This document shows positions 35,192 to 45,836 of a stretch of 64,000 bases of DNA, piece after piece (position 1 is the stretch's first letter; each line of letters opens with the position of its first letter). Made by a program: the position numbers and the translations under genes. Below the pieces are notes generated by a model. That model ran no database searches. It had not been told where the DNA came from and worked only from the letters and a program-made list of their open reading frames with translations. The DNA comes from Chitinophaga sp. GbtcB8 (GTDB lineage Bacteria; Bacteroidota; Bacteroidia; Chitinophagales; Chitinophagaceae): the NCBI RefSeq assembly GCF_019091455.1, contig NZ_JAGXJN010000001.1, positions 620,001 to 684,000 on the forward strand, read 5' to 3'.

Positions 35192-37273
35192 TCAGCTTAC
35201 ACCACTACCCGGGCTCACCATCTCTGCCGGGTTTACAAACACCAGCTTCCCGTTATCCTCGGCCATCAGGATCATGCCCTGGCTTTCAATGCCTCTCATT
35301 TTGCGGGGAGCCAGGTTGGCTACCAGCGTTACCTGCTTACCTACAATATCCTCCGGCTTAAAGTGCATAGCAATACCGGAAACGACTGTACGTTTTTCCG
35401 TACCAAGGTCTACTAACAGCTTTAACAGCTTATCGGCCTTCTCTACTTTTTCTGCCTGTATAATAGTACCTACGCGCAGATCCAGCTTGGCAAAATCATC
35501 GAACTGGATCTCTGCTTTGGGTGGCGCTACAGGTACAGGCGGCGGTATGGCGGGCGTAGTGACAGCAGCCTGCTTTTTTAAACCTGCATGCAGCTTATCC
35601 ACCTGTGCTTTCACCTGCTCATCTTCCACCTTTTTGAACAACAGCTCCGGCGGACGCAGGCTATAACCCACGCTCACCAGCTTCAGGCTGCCGGCATTTT
35701 CCCATTCCAGCATACGGTCCACCACTTTCAGCATGTGGCAGATCTTTTTAGCGGTGAACGGCAAAAAGGGATTACTGAAAATAGCCAGGTTGGCGGTGAG
35801 CTGCAGGCACAGGTGCAAACAGTTGTCTATCAGCTTTTGATTTTCCGCCTGCAGTTCCGGCGTTTTAGCCAGGATCCAGGGTTGTTTTTCCTGTAAGTAA
35901 CGGTTGCCTTCACGGGCTGCATTCATCATTTCCTGCAGGGCATCCCGGAAGCGGAAATTCTCCAGCGCATCTTCTATTTTCTGTTTGGCTTCCTGTAATG
36001 CGTTCATTAACGCATCATCCTTTGCATCTTTTACATCGGCATGGAAGGCAGGCACTTTACCGTTGCACAATTTGTGCATCAGCACCATGGTGCGGTTAAT
36101 AAAGTTGCCGAAAATAGCTACCAGCTCGTTGTTATTGCGGTCCTGGAAATCTTTCCAGGTAAAGTCATTATCCTTTGTTTCCGGTGCAGTGCTGCATAAT
36201 ACATAACGCAGCACATCCTGCTGATCCGGGAAATCCTGCACGTACTCATGTACCCATACGGCCCAGTTGCGGGAGGTTGATACTTTTTCGCCTTCAATAT
36301 TCAGGAACTCGTTGGCAGGCACATTTTCCGGTACTACAAAACCGCCGTGGGCCTTTAACATGGCCGGGAAAATAATACAGTGGAACACGATGTTATCCTT
36401 CCCTATGAAGTGTACCAGCTTGGTATCGTCCTTACACCAGTAATCGGCCCAGTTAGGCGTCAGCTCTTTGGTGGCGGAAATGTAACCAATAGGCGCATCA
36501 AACCATACATACAGTACCTTGCCTTCTGCATCAGGCAGCGGCACTTTAATGCCCCAGTTGCTGTCGCGCGTCATGGCGCGGCTTTGCAGGCCGTTATCCA
36601 GCCAGCTTTTACATTGGCCGTACACGTTATTTTTCCACTCTTTATGGCCTTCCAGCAACCATTCCCTTAACCAGGGCTCATAGTCCTGCAGGGGCATGTA
36701 CCAGTGTTTGGTCTTCTTTTTCACGGGCACAGCATCGCTCAGGGCAGAGCGGGGGTTGATGAGCTCTTCCGGGCTCAGGGAAGTACCGCAGCGCTCACAC
36801 TGATCGCCATAGGCGCGGTCATTGCCGCAAACAGGGCAGGTGCCCACAATGTAGCGGTCGGCCAGGAACATCTGTTTAACCTCGTCAAAATACTGCTCAC
36901 TTTCTTTTTCTTCAAAGCGGCCGTCGTTATACATTTTCAGGAAAAAAGCGGCGGCTGTTTCATGATGCACCTGGCGCGAGGTACGGGAGAAAATATCAAA
37001 GGATATTCCCATCTCCGCAAAACTTTCGCTGATGATCTTGTAATACTTATCTACAATATCCTGGGGGGTTACGTTCTCCTGCATGGCTTTGATGGTAATG
37101 GGCACGCCATGTTCATCTGTTCCGCCAATGAATTTTACATCGGCTTTTTTTGCACGCAGGTAACGGACGTAAATATCCGCTGGTAAATAACAGCCGGCCA
37201 GGTGACCAATGTGCACCGGTCCGTTAGCATAGGGTAACGCAGCTGTTATTAAATATCTATTAAATTTTGCCAT
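35192..37273 (-). CDS. metG: Methionine-tRNA ligase with C-terminal tRNA-binding domain
   Basis: A 693-residue class I synthetase. It has [14 protein letters not shown] (HIGH motif, about 12-25), a zinc knuckle CPVC...CERC (about 145-162), the KMSKS-like [10 protein letters not shown] (about 330-340), and a C-terminal EMAP/Trbp111-type domain ([20 protein letters not shown], about 595 onward) joined by an Ala/Pro-rich linker. Both domains are intact. An intrinsic terminator follows. It is divergent from the LD-carboxypeptidase gene. Confidence 0.97.
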   Translation of the reverse strand: MAKFNRYLITAALPYANGPVHIGHLAGCYLPADIYVRYLRAKKADVKFIGGTDEHGVPITIKAMQENVTPQDIVDKYYKIISESFAEMGISFDIFSRTSRQVHHETAAAFFLKMYNDGRFEEKESEQYFDEVKQMFLADRYIVGTCPVCGNDRAYGDQCERCGTSLSPEELINPRSALSDAVPVKKKTKHWYMPLQDYEPWLREWLLEGHKEWKNNVYGQCKSWLDNGLQSRAMTRDSNWGIKVPLPDAEGKVLYVWFDAPIGYISATKELTPNWADYWCKDDTKLVHFIGKDNIVFHCIIFPAMLKAHGGFVVPENVPANEFLNIEGEKVSTSRNWAVWVHEYVQDFPDQQDVLRYVLCSTAPETKDNDFTWKDFQDRNNNELVAIFGNFINRTMVLMHKLCNGKVPAFHADVKDAKDDALMNALQEAKQKIEDALENFRFRDALQEMMNAAREGNRYLQEKQPWILAKTPELQAENQKLIDNCLHLCLQLTANLAIFSNPFLPFTAKKICHMLKVVDRMLEWENAGSLKLVSVGYSLRPPELLFKKVEDEQVKAQVDKLHAGLKKQAAVTTPAIPPPVPVAPPKAEIQFDDFAKLDLRVGTIIQAEKVEKADKLLKLLVDLGTEKRTVVSGIAMHFKPEDIVGKQVTLVANLAPRKMRGIESQGMILMAEDNGKLVFVNPAEMVSPGSGVS

Positions 37274-37444
37274 ATCCGTTTAAACAATACTTAAATGTTT
37301 GAAGGTTTGTTTCTTTTCTGGTTTATTGATTTATTTTGGACCTGAAGTTTTTGGTGGAACTGTTTTCCAAAACATACCTCCTGCTTTTATGAGGGAAGCG
37401 TAAACCGGCAAACCAGTCCGCAAAGGTAAATAAAGCGCATTAGA

Positions 37445-38356
37445 ATGATGAAAATTCCCCCTTATCTGAAGAAAGGCGATCTTATAGGCATTACCTGCAG
37501 CAGTAGTAAAATGGAGCTGGCTGCGGCAGAATATGCGGCCGGTGTGATCAGCTCCTGGGGCTACCAGGTGCACCTGGGCATTACGGTAGGCACCAGCTTC
37601 CATAATTTTTCCGCCCCGGACGAGCTGCGGCTGGAAGAGCTGCAGATTATGCTGGACGACCCGGAAATAAAAGCAATTGTATTTGGCCGCGGTGGCTACG
37701 GAATGATCTGCCTGCTGGATAAGCTGGATTTTACCCGCTTCCGCAAACACCCCAAGTGGTTATGCGGTTACAGCGATATTACTACCCTGCACACCCACGT
37801 ACAACACCGGTACGGCATTGCCACCCTGCACTCCCTGATGTGCAGCGGCATTACCGAAGCCACTGCAGAAAATGTGTATGTGGACAGCCTGCACCAGGCG
37901 CTGCGCGGCAAAGCCTATAAATATGCAGCTGCCCCGCATGAGCTAAACCGCCCCGGAGAAGCCAGCGGTGTACTGGTCGGAGGCAATTTGTCATTACTGG
38001 CCAACCTGTCAGGCACCAGATCACAAATTGACACCAAAGGCAAGATCCTGCTGCTGGAAGACATCAGCGAGTACCGCTACAATGTGGACCGCATGATGTA
38101 TAACCTGAAACGCGCCGGCTGGCTGGATAAGCTGGCAGGCCTGGTAGTAGGCGCTTTTGTAGATGGTAAGGAAACCACTACCCCTTTTGGACAGAACGAA
38201 TTTGAGATCATCCGGAATATCGTAAAAGATTACAAATACCCGGTGTGCTACGACTTCCCCTCCGGGCACCAGGTGGAGAATTACGCCCTGCGGCTGGGTA
38301 CTAAACACCAGCTCAAGGTAAATGCTAAAGGCAGTACACTTTATACCGCCAAATAG
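37445..38356 (+). CDS. LD-carboxypeptidase (murein peptide recycling)
   Basis: A 303-residue serine peptidase of family S66 that removes the terminal D-Ala from murein tetrapeptides. It begins MMKIPPYLKKGDLIGITCSSS, has FGRGGYGMICLLDKLDF and WLCGYSDITTLHT with the nucleophile Ser (about residue 113), and the Glu/His of the triad in LLEDISEYRYNVDRM and DFPSGHQVENYAL. The second Met (37448) is equally likely as start. The protein lacks an obvious signal peptide, in keeping with cytoplasmic LdcA. Confidence 0.93.
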   Translation: MMKIPPYLKKGDLIGITCSSSKMELAAAEYAAGVISSWGYQVHLGITVGTSFHNFSAPDELRLEELQIMLDDPEIKAIVFGRGGYGMICLLDKLDFTRFRKHPKWLCGYSDITTLHTHVQHRYGIATLHSLMCSGITEATAENVYVDSLHQALRGKAYKYAAAPHELNRPGEASGVLVGGNLSLLANLSGTRSQIDTKGKILLLEDISEYRYNVDRMMYNLKRAGWLDKLAGLVVGAFVDGKETTTPFGQNEFEIIRNIVKDYKYPVCYDFPSGHQVENYALRLGTKHQLKVNAKGSTLYTAK

Positions 38357-38374
38357 CATTAATTATACCTCTGA

Positions 38375-38462
38375 CTAGGACTTCACTAGGGATGCACTAG
38401 GGAAAAACATGGGATCTAGTAGGGAAAGACATGAGAAACTCATGAGAAAGACATGGGAAAAG
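38375..38462. repeat. Degenerate 11-mer tandem array
   Basis: Eight consecutive 11-base units filling 88 bases exactly, of form CWAGGGAWnnA drifting to CATGAGAAAGA. It lies between convergent genes, ending three bases before the ThiF-like stop codon. It is the only 11-base period in the window, with the same degenerate style as the heptamer arrays but no inverted arm. Confidence 0.9.
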
Positions 38463-38465
38463 CTG

Positions 38466-39278
38466 CTAATCCTCCACATCCGGCACAATCTCCAGCCCGT
38501 AGTCCTCAGCTGTTAAAACGCCTGCTGCTTTAGTTTGGGCGATCAGATCTCTATCCGGTGTAAGGTTATGGCTCCTGAACTGGTTGTGCAGGTAATCCAT
38601 GCTATATAGCTTATTTACGAGGCCGTCCGGTACAGCTACCAGGTATTTCAGTATTTCATTCACCATCAGCAAACCGGTAGCGCCATGGGTAACGCCCATG
38701 GCCCCTGCGTCAAAATTGCGGTAAGTTTCCGTGAGTGCGGCACTGCAGCGGTAAGAGGCAGAGGGCGCGCCATCCGGCTGCGGAATGTTATACCCTGCCC
38801 ACCATGATACCCAGTTATGTACCTCTCCTATCACAAACGGTTTTTCATGCAGCACACAGGCATCGTTCACTACCAGGTGAGTAGGCAGGTGCTGGGAACA
38901 GTCAATTACCAGGTCCATTTCAGTGATCAGCTGCAGCACATTTTCCGGTTTTATCTGCACCAGCAAAGGATAATGTTTGGTGAAGGGGTTAGTGGCCCAT
39001 AAACGGCTGGATGCCATTTTAGCTTTATGCTTACGCAGGTCCTGCATCTGGTAAATGGGCTGGCGGTGCATATCCTCATCAGTGATCACGCCATAATCTG
39101 CAATGCCTATTACGCCAATGCCACTGGCGCTGAGATATTGTATCACCGGGCATCCCAGGCCACCGGCCCCTATTACCAATACCCTGGATGTTTTGAGCTT
39201 TTCCTGCATAGCCAGCCCCATACCGGGTACGGCTATGGGATGCCGGAAGTGTTGTATTTCTTTTTCTGTTAATGCCAT
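38466..39278 (-). CDS. ThiF/MoeB/HesA-family protein lacking the zinc-binding cysteines
   Basis: A 270-residue E1-like adenylyltransferase fold. The nucleotide site is intact: VLVIGAGGLGCPVIQYL (about 32-48), ADYGVITDEDMHRQPIY with the Asp and Arg contacts, and VIDCSQHLPTHLVVNDAC. The paired CxxC zinc ligands usual in MoeB/ThiF are absent; only one Cys remains where the first pair should be (SYRCSAA) and none at the C-terminal site. No thiamine or molybdopterin genes are near. It lies 10 bases after the histidine kinase gene and is probably co-transcribed. Its acceptor is unknown. Confidence 0.85.
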   Translation of the reverse strand: MALTEKEIQHFRHPIAVPGMGLAMQEKLKTSRVLVIGAGGLGCPVIQYLSASGIGVIGIADYGVITDEDMHRQPIYQMQDLRKHKAKMASSRLWATNPFTKHYPLLVQIKPENVLQLITEMDLVIDCSQHLPTHLVVNDACVLHEKPFVIGEVHNWVSWWAGYNIPQPDGAPSASYRCSAALTETYRNFDAGAMGVTHGATGLLMVNEILKYLVAVPDGLVNKLYSMDYLHNQFRSHNLTPDRDLIAQTKAAGVLTAEDYGLEIVPDVED

Positions 39279-39288
39279 GCTATAATGC

Positions 39289-40653
39289 TTATTCCTGCGG
39301 AAATTCTAAAGTGAATTTACTGCCCTTGCCCAAAGCGCTATCTACCTTTATTTTGCCTTTGTGGGCATCCACAATGGCTTTTACGTAGCTGAGGCCCAGG
39401 CCAAAACCTTTTACGTTATGCACGTTACCGGTATGGGCGCGGTAAAATTTTTCAAAGATACGGGAAATCGTATCCCGGCTCATGCCAATGCCGTTATCGG
39501 AAATGGTGATCACAATGCTTTTGCGGGTGTTATAGGTGCTGATCATTACTTCCAGGTGCTGCTTGGAGTATTTGATGGCATTATCCAGCAGGTTAAAGAT
39601 CACGTTGGAAAAATGCACATCATCCGCTTTAATGATAGGGTTGATGGCATCCAGCCGCAGCTCCACCCGCCCGTTCTTGGAAGCCATTTGCAGCTGCAGG
39701 TTATCCACGGTATGCTGTATCACCTCATGCACATCCAGCACCTGCAGGTTCAGGCCTATTTCGTTCTTTTCCAGCAAGGCAGATTGCAGAATGCTTTCCA
39801 CCTGTTTATTCATGCGCTTATTTTCCTCTTTAATGATGCCGGAGAAGTACTGGATCTTCTCTTTATTATCCATCACCTTATGGTTGCCAATGGCGTCTAT
39901 TGCCAGAGAAATGGTAGCCAGCGGGGTTTTCAGCTCATGCGTCATGTTATTGATGAAGTCTGATTTTATTTCCGATAGCTTTTTCTGGTTCAGCAAGGTC
40001 CGGATAGTAAGGGCAAAGGCGGTGACAATGATCAGTGTAAACAGTACACAACCAACTATGACCCATCCCAGCCAGCGCAGGATAGAGAGGTTATTGTTGG
40101 GGAAAATTATATACAACAGTTCGGTGCGGTCCGTCAACAGATCGAGGCTGCTAACCAGGGGAACACTTTGTATGGAATAGTCCAGCGTGTCCTTGTTGGC
40201 CAGGTTCATATGATCAGAAAAATGCGCCGACTGCAGTTTTACAACAATCTTGTCGTTGCTTAAGCTGCTTCTGCCCACAATGCCGAAGTCAATATCTGTA
40301 TCCAGCTTTTGCTTATGTAATATACTGTCTATCAACTGCTCTACTTCGTCGGTTGTAAAGCGGTCGCTTACGTCTACGGTTATATTACTCAGCTCATATT
40401 TTTCCAGGGTAAAGCTGTTATCTGCCCCTTTGCTCAGGGCAGTGCCGCCCATTTTAAACCGGATGGGCGGGGCCTGGCGGCGCACCATTTCATCGCGCAC
40501 ATTCATCAGCACATTGAGGAAACGCTGCTCCATCTGCTCTTTGCGCAGAATGGCCGCGTTACGTATCCAGCTGACCTGTATTACAATAATCCCCAGCAGC
40601 GACAGGGTGATAAGCACAACGATGATCGGAAATGTTTTCTTTAACGGTAGCAT
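39289..40653 (-). CDS. Sensor histidine kinase (RprX-like)
   Basis: A 454-residue membrane kinase: helix 1 at about residues 9-28, a periplasmic sensor region of about 160 residues, helix 2 at about 195-218, then the H-box FINNMTHELKTPLATIS (His about 240), N-box VIFNLLDNAIKYSK, and G-boxes ISDNGIGMS and GFGLGLSYVK. The overall plan resembles Bacteroides RprX. No response regulator is adjacent; the RprY-like regulator at 25168-25908 is a candidate partner. It shares a transcript with the ThiF-like gene. Confidence 0.93.
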   Translation of the reverse strand: MLPLKKTFPIIVVLITLSLLGIIVIQVSWIRNAAILRKEQMEQRFLNVLMNVRDEMVRRQAPPIRFKMGGTALSKGADNSFTLEKYELSNITVDVSDRFTTDEVEQLIDSILHKQKLDTDIDFGIVGRSSLSNDKIVVKLQSAHFSDHMNLANKDTLDYSIQSVPLVSSLDLLTDRTELLYIIFPNNNLSILRWLGWVIVGCVLFTLIIVTAFALTIRTLLNQKKLSEIKSDFINNMTHELKTPLATISLAIDAIGNHKVMDNKEKIQYFSGIIKEENKRMNKQVESILQSALLEKNEIGLNLQVLDVHEVIQHTVDNLQLQMASKNGRVELRLDAINPIIKADDVHFSNVIFNLLDNAIKYSKQHLEVMISTYNTRKSIVITISDNGIGMSRDTISRIFEKFYRAHTGNVHNVKGFGLGLSYVKAIVDAHKGKIKVDSALGKGSKFTLEFPQE

Positions 40654-40868
40654 GTATTTTGTAAAAACTTAAATAAGCAAGTATCTGATTTGTAACTTTC
40701 TAAGATAGTATTAAGTGTCTTAAATTCTGTCAAAAACAATTATTGCTATAGCAACGATAATACAAAATTAGAGCACGTAACCCGTTCAGCAGCTTAATTT
40801 TAATAAAAGACTATCACTTTAACGTAATTTTAACTGCGTACCGCTGCATTTTTTATTGCTTCTTTGCT

Positions 40869-40876
40869 TACCTTTG
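40869..40876 (+). promoter_or_regulatory. Putative -7 element (TACCTTTG) for candidate RNA
   Basis: TACCTTTG fits the TAnnTTTG consensus and ends ten bases before the 5' stem of the candidate RNA, a spacing that would place the transcript start at or just before the stem. Confidence 0.45.
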
Positions 40877-40885
40877 CTGTATAAA

Positions 40886-41028
40886 CTGGTATCAAATTTG
40901 TAAAGTAGATACCAGAGACAAAATTGAATAATTAAACTTTCTACATACATCGACGTGGATTTCGTTCCATAAGCGATTTAGATTTTGGTTGATAAAATGG
41001 TAAGGAGGCTTTCTAGCCTCCTTTTTTT
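40886..41028 (+). ncRNA. Candidate structured small RNA
   Basis: The 5' end has a perfect 8-base inverted repeat (CTGGTATC/GATACCAG) around a 14-base loop at 40886-40915, about 85 bases of AT-rich sequence follow, and the unit ends in a strong terminator (41002-41028). A TACCTTTG -7 box lies ten bases upstream. The terminator precedes yqgE by 66 bases with no ORF between promoter and terminator, so an independent RNA of about 140 bases, or an attenuated yqgE leader, is implied. I cannot match it to a known RNA family. Confidence 0.4.
41002..41028 (+). terminator. Intrinsic terminator upstream of yqgE
   Basis: A 9-base perfect stem (AAGGAGGCT/AGCCTCCTT), TTCT loop and a tract of T. It ends no visible ORF and so supports a non-coding transcript. 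Confidence 0.85.
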
Positions 41029-41093
41029 ATTGTACCTGTTTCATTTACAATCAAAATTGGTTAAATTTATTTTAGTGATCAAAATTGTTGCGT

Positions 41094-41645
41094 ATGGTGT
41101 CCCTTGCTCCCGGAATATTACTCATAGCTGATCCCTTTCTGAAAGATCCGAACTTTGCGCGCACCGTGGTATTACTTTGTGAACACCAGGATAAGGGCAG
41201 TTTTGGTTTTGTGATCAATAAGCTGTTTGATCAAACGCTGGATGAGCTGGTGCCTGAAGTGCTGGTGCCTAACATTCCCGTGTTCTTTGGCGGCCCGGTG
41301 CAAATGGATACTATTCACTTTGTACACCAGCAGCCGGAGCTTATTGACGGTGGTTTTGAGATCATTCCCGGCATTTACTGGGGCGGCCGTTTTGAGAATG
41401 TAGTATCGCTGCTGAATGAAGGCCGGCTGGATCTGAGCAGGATCAAGTTCTTTATTGGTTATAGCGGCTGGAGCAGCGGGCAGCTGGTGAATGAGTTCAA
41501 TGAAAAATCCTGGATCTTATCTGAGAGCGATACGGCCCTTATTTTTGATGAAAAGGAACAGAACATCTGGCAGCAATCGCTGAAGAATTTAGGGAACAAT
41601 TTTGCCATTATGGCCAACTTCCCCATTGACCCGTCTTTGAATTAA
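41094..41645 (+). CDS. YqgE/AlgH family protein (UPF0301)
   Basis: A 183-residue cytoplasmic protein of the YqgE/AlgH family: APGILLIADPFLKDPNFART at the N-terminus, GSFGFVINKLFDQTLDEL, FFGGPVQMDTIHFVHQ and FIGYSGWSSGQLVNEF. The molecular function is unsettled. I chose the ATG at 41094, giving the standard MVSLAPG start; TTG codons at 41085 and 41088 are possible but less likely. An intrinsic terminator follows 25 bases after the stop. Confidence 0.93.
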   Translation: MVSLAPGILLIADPFLKDPNFARTVVLLCEHQDKGSFGFVINKLFDQTLDELVPEVLVPNIPVFFGGPVQMDTIHFVHQQPELIDGGFEIIPGIYWGGRFENVVSLLNEGRLDLSRIKFFIGYSGWSSGQLVNEFNEKSWILSESDTALIFDEKEQNIWQQSLKNLGNNFAIMANFPIDPSLN

Positions 41646-41669
41646 AAATATTGCTTTATAAAGCAGCGG

Positions 41670-41706
41670 ATCCCGTTGTGGCGTGGCCCGCAACGGGATT
41701 TTATTT
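41670..41706 (+). terminator. Intrinsic terminator of yqgE
   Basis: A 9-base perfect stem (ATCCCGTTG/CAACGGGAT) with a 12-base loop followed by TTTATTTT, 25 bases after the yqgE stop codon. Confidence 0.8.
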
Positions 41707-42041
41707 TCCTGCAGAGATTAAACCTTACAGGCATACTTTAACCACTATACGTTTAGGAAAATGAAAAAATAATTGTCAACTTTATAAGCATAAACATTTG
41801 CTGATCCCGTTGTGAAAGTCATTGTATGATCACCCGTAGCTCCCCGATAAGACCATTGCCTATTCCCGTTGTAACTTACAGGCCGCACGAGGTACACCCG
41901 TCAACCAGGCTATTTATCACTATCAAAAATATTTGTGCTGGTAACAGCATGCCGATTATGGTACTACAGTTATTACTGACTGTTTGAGAATGCATTGGCA
42001 CACGAAAATCTTCCGTTGTAGCCATCCTATGACATAACCGC

Positions 42042-42069
42042 AAAGGCCGGGTTTTCCCGGCCTTTTTCA
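42042..42069. terminator. Strong terminator hairpin
   Basis: A 10-base stem AAAGGCCGGG/CCCGGCCTTT with TTTT loop, flanked by T on the right. It lies 84 bases after the XRE gene's stop codon on the minus strand but its T-tract is on the plus side (the minus strand gives TGCGG after the stem), so it fits a plus-strand transcript better. Its stem is nearly the same as that of the atpC terminator. Confidence 0.7.
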
Positions 42070-42152
42070 TGCATAAAAAGCCTTACAGCACGCATAGGTT
42101 TGCTGATTAAAGCCGGCCAGGTGAAAACAACATCGTTTGCGCCGTTAAGGGA

Positions 42153-42392
42153 TCAGCCCCATACATCCGGCCCTAAGAACTCTGCCGGTTTTACTTTCAG
42201 CAGATCACAAATTTCAAACAGGCGATGAATGGTAAGCGGGGTTTTACCATTCTCCAAACGGCTGTATGCATTTTGAGAAATATTCAGCATAAAAGCCATA
42301 TACTCCTGCGAGTATTCCTTTTTACGGCGCAGTGAACGAAGCTTTTGGATAACACGCATTATGTACGTGTGTGTAACGGTATTTTGATCCAT
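42153..42392 (-). CDS. XRE-family helix-turn-helix regulator
   Basis: A 79-residue DNA-binding protein consisting almost only of an XRE/HTH_3 domain: IQKLRSLRRKKEYSQEYMAFML then NISQNAYSRLENGKTPLTIHRLFEICDLLKV. The recognition helix is around SQNAYSRLENG. The start may be the internal MRVIQK at 42357-42359. It stands alone, next to large gene-free stretches, with no partner toxin in sight. Its targets are unknown. Confidence 0.88.
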   Translation of the reverse strand: MDQNTVTHTYIMRVIQKLRSLRRKKEYSQEYMAFMLNISQNAYSRLENGKTPLTIHRLFEICDLLKVKPAEFLGPDVWG

Positions 42393-43614
42393 ATGAGAGG
42401 GTTGCTATGTAAAAGACGGATATGATCAGGATTATAAAATGCAGGAGTACTAACTATCACCACTATACGGCAAACAGCAACGTTTAGCCATGCACGTGAT
42501 CATTCGTTTTCTCCAGGCATAAACCGGGTTACGCGGGCAAGTTAAGTTTAAGGACATGGTACATCAGTTTATCAAACAAACAATTGCATTTAATGCATAC
42601 AATGGAGTGTGTGTCTTTATGGTCTAATGGTTTAACAGGAATAGCTATAAAATAGTTTAGAGAACCGCTTCTATTAAGTTAAATAATTCTGCACGCCTGA
42701 ATTCTTAATGACTTGTTAATGAATTGTTAAGTGAAAATACACCTTTAAGCATAAACGTAACCGGTTAAGCTGCAATGGAAATGAAGCATTTACGCTTTTT
42801 TATTTGCGTAAGCACGCAACAGCGCTTTCCCGCCAAATCCAGCTAAAACAATACAGGCCTGATCTTCAAGCGAATAGGAATATGGTGAGCGTTGCTGAAA
42901 AAGATTTACGTAGGTAGCTTTTTTTGTGATTTAACAACAATTGGGATCAGGAAGGTTCATAGTGTGGTCGCTTTCAATCACTTTCGTAAACTTGCGGCTG
43001 GTGTATTATTACAGTTCCGGCTGCTTTCATCTGCTGGCAAGGCTCCTGGCGGGTGAGGCCGGTGTATTTTTACACATCAATCTGTTAATAAAAATTTTGA
43101 TTTTTTTTTCTGTGCCTATGCTTTGAAGTCCAATGGTTAACGTGCCGCCCTTTGTTCCCCCTAACAAAAATGACTAAACGGAGTGAGAATATTCAAAACA
43201 ATTTAAATATCTTGCTAATGTAAAATGGATACGGTAGGATCAACCACGGAGCGCGATGCATTTTAACCCATTTTTCAACTGTGAGAGCAGGAGCAACGAA
43301 AGCATTAACAGCCGAATAGCTAAACCTATGAAAACGATAACGGTAGGCCTCTTTTAGGCCAGCTTGCATCGGATAATAATATAAAAAAACACCCAAAAAC
43401 TTATTGAAGATACACCTGTACTTCTGTAACGGCAGCTACCGTTCAGAGGCACTTAAATATATTCATTTTCATAGGAATAGGGTTATATGCCTGCTGCATG
43501 GTAGTTATGTAATGTAATTATCATAATCGGCAATAACCTGCTCGTTGAATAACCCGGCCAGTATTCCTACTGCGCTTTTAACGGGGTCTTCTTAGATTGG
43601 AATAGTTAGGACAA
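42393..43614. other. 1.2 kb gene-free AT-rich stretch
   Basis: This is the longest stretch without a recognisable gene. Open frames of 61 codons (42941-43126, plus) and 67 codons (43193-43396, minus) have no recognisable sequence and skewed composition. Many stop codons occur in all frames. Short inverted repeats are present (TTACGC/GCGTAA near 42793-42812). I see no IS ends, tRNA or repeats of the heptamer type. It may be a decayed gene or islet, or hold small RNAs. Confidence 0.5.
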
Positions 43615-43644
43615 AAACAAAGGCCGGGTAATCATACCCGGCCT
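43615..43644 (-). terminator. Intrinsic terminator of the atpDC unit
   Basis: A 10-base perfect stem AGGCCGGGTA/TACCCGGCCT with ATCA loop; on the minus strand it is followed by TTTGTTTTTG. It lies 26 bases after the atpC stop codon. Confidence 0.85.
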
Positions 43645-43669
43645 GTTATTTTATGTGCATCTCTGCTTA

Positions 43670-43924
43670 TTAGCTAATCAACGAAGCGCCTTCTACCAGC
43701 ACGGTTGCTTTATTACGCAGCACTTCCACAAAGCCGCCTTCTATCTGAAAATACTCTGCCTGCACTTTATCTTTCAGCACCTTCATTTTGCCTTTGCCTA
43801 AAGCAGCGATCAGCGGCGCATGGCGGTTCAGCACTTCAAAAGAGCCATCTATACCCGGCAGCTGCACGCCGTACACTTCTCCGGTGAACAGCTTTCTTTC
43901 AGGTGTTAAAACTTCAAGCAACAT
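43670..43924 (-). CDS. atpC: ATP synthase F1 subunit epsilon
   Basis: An 84-residue epsilon subunit consisting of the N-terminal beta-sandwich only: LEVLTPERKLFTGEVYGVQLPGIDGSFEVLNRHAPLIAALGKG and a final VEVLRNKATVLVEGA. The C-terminal helical hairpin that inhibits ATP hydrolysis in longer forms is absent, as in many Bacteroidota. It follows atpD by 26 bases, with a heptamer array in the gap. Confidence 0.94.
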   Translation of the reverse strand: MLLEVLTPERKLFTGEVYGVQLPGIDGSFEVLNRHAPLIAALGKGKMKVLKDKVQAEYFQIEGGFVEVLRNKATVLVEGASLIS

Positions 43925-43926
43925 TA

Positions 43927-45836
<1,910 letters not shown>

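Larger units (their letters stand above)
40654..41093. other. Gene-free divergent region with candidate small RNA
   Basis: This 440-base stretch separates the kinase gene (leftward) from yqgE (rightward). It is AT-rich, has no credible ORF, and holds the inverted repeat and terminator described as a candidate RNA at 40886-41028. A TACCTTTG box at 40869-40876, fitting TAnnTTTG, lies just upstream of that candidate. Confidence 0.55.
41646..42152. other. Gene-free stretch with recurring CCGTTGT words
   Basis: Between the yqgE terminator and the XRE gene I see no coding potential on either strand. The word CCGTTGT recurs at about 41673, 41809, 41867 and 42012, three times preceded by TTC or ATC. 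A second strong terminator (42042-42069) lies near the right end. A 64-residue frame on the minus strand (41876-42070) looks random. Confidence 0.5.

Noticed and set aside
38375-38462. Possible CRISPR-like array
   Set aside because: Units of 11 bases are contiguous, with no spacers, and no cas genes are present.
41700-42030. Integron-like attC sites suggested by recurring GTTGT words
   Set aside because: No paired RYYYAAC/GTTRRRY sites, cassettes or integrase are visible.
41876-42070. 64-codon minus-strand frame spanning the terminator at 42042
   Set aside because: It would start within a terminator stem; no protein-like features.
42941-43126. 61-codon plus-strand frame in the gene-free stretch
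   Set aside because: No recognisable motif, homopolymer-rich end, no good promoter or start context.
43193-43396. 67-codon minus-strand frame in the gene-free stretch
   Set aside because: Sequence looks random and aromatic-rich because of AT content; no support from neighbours.
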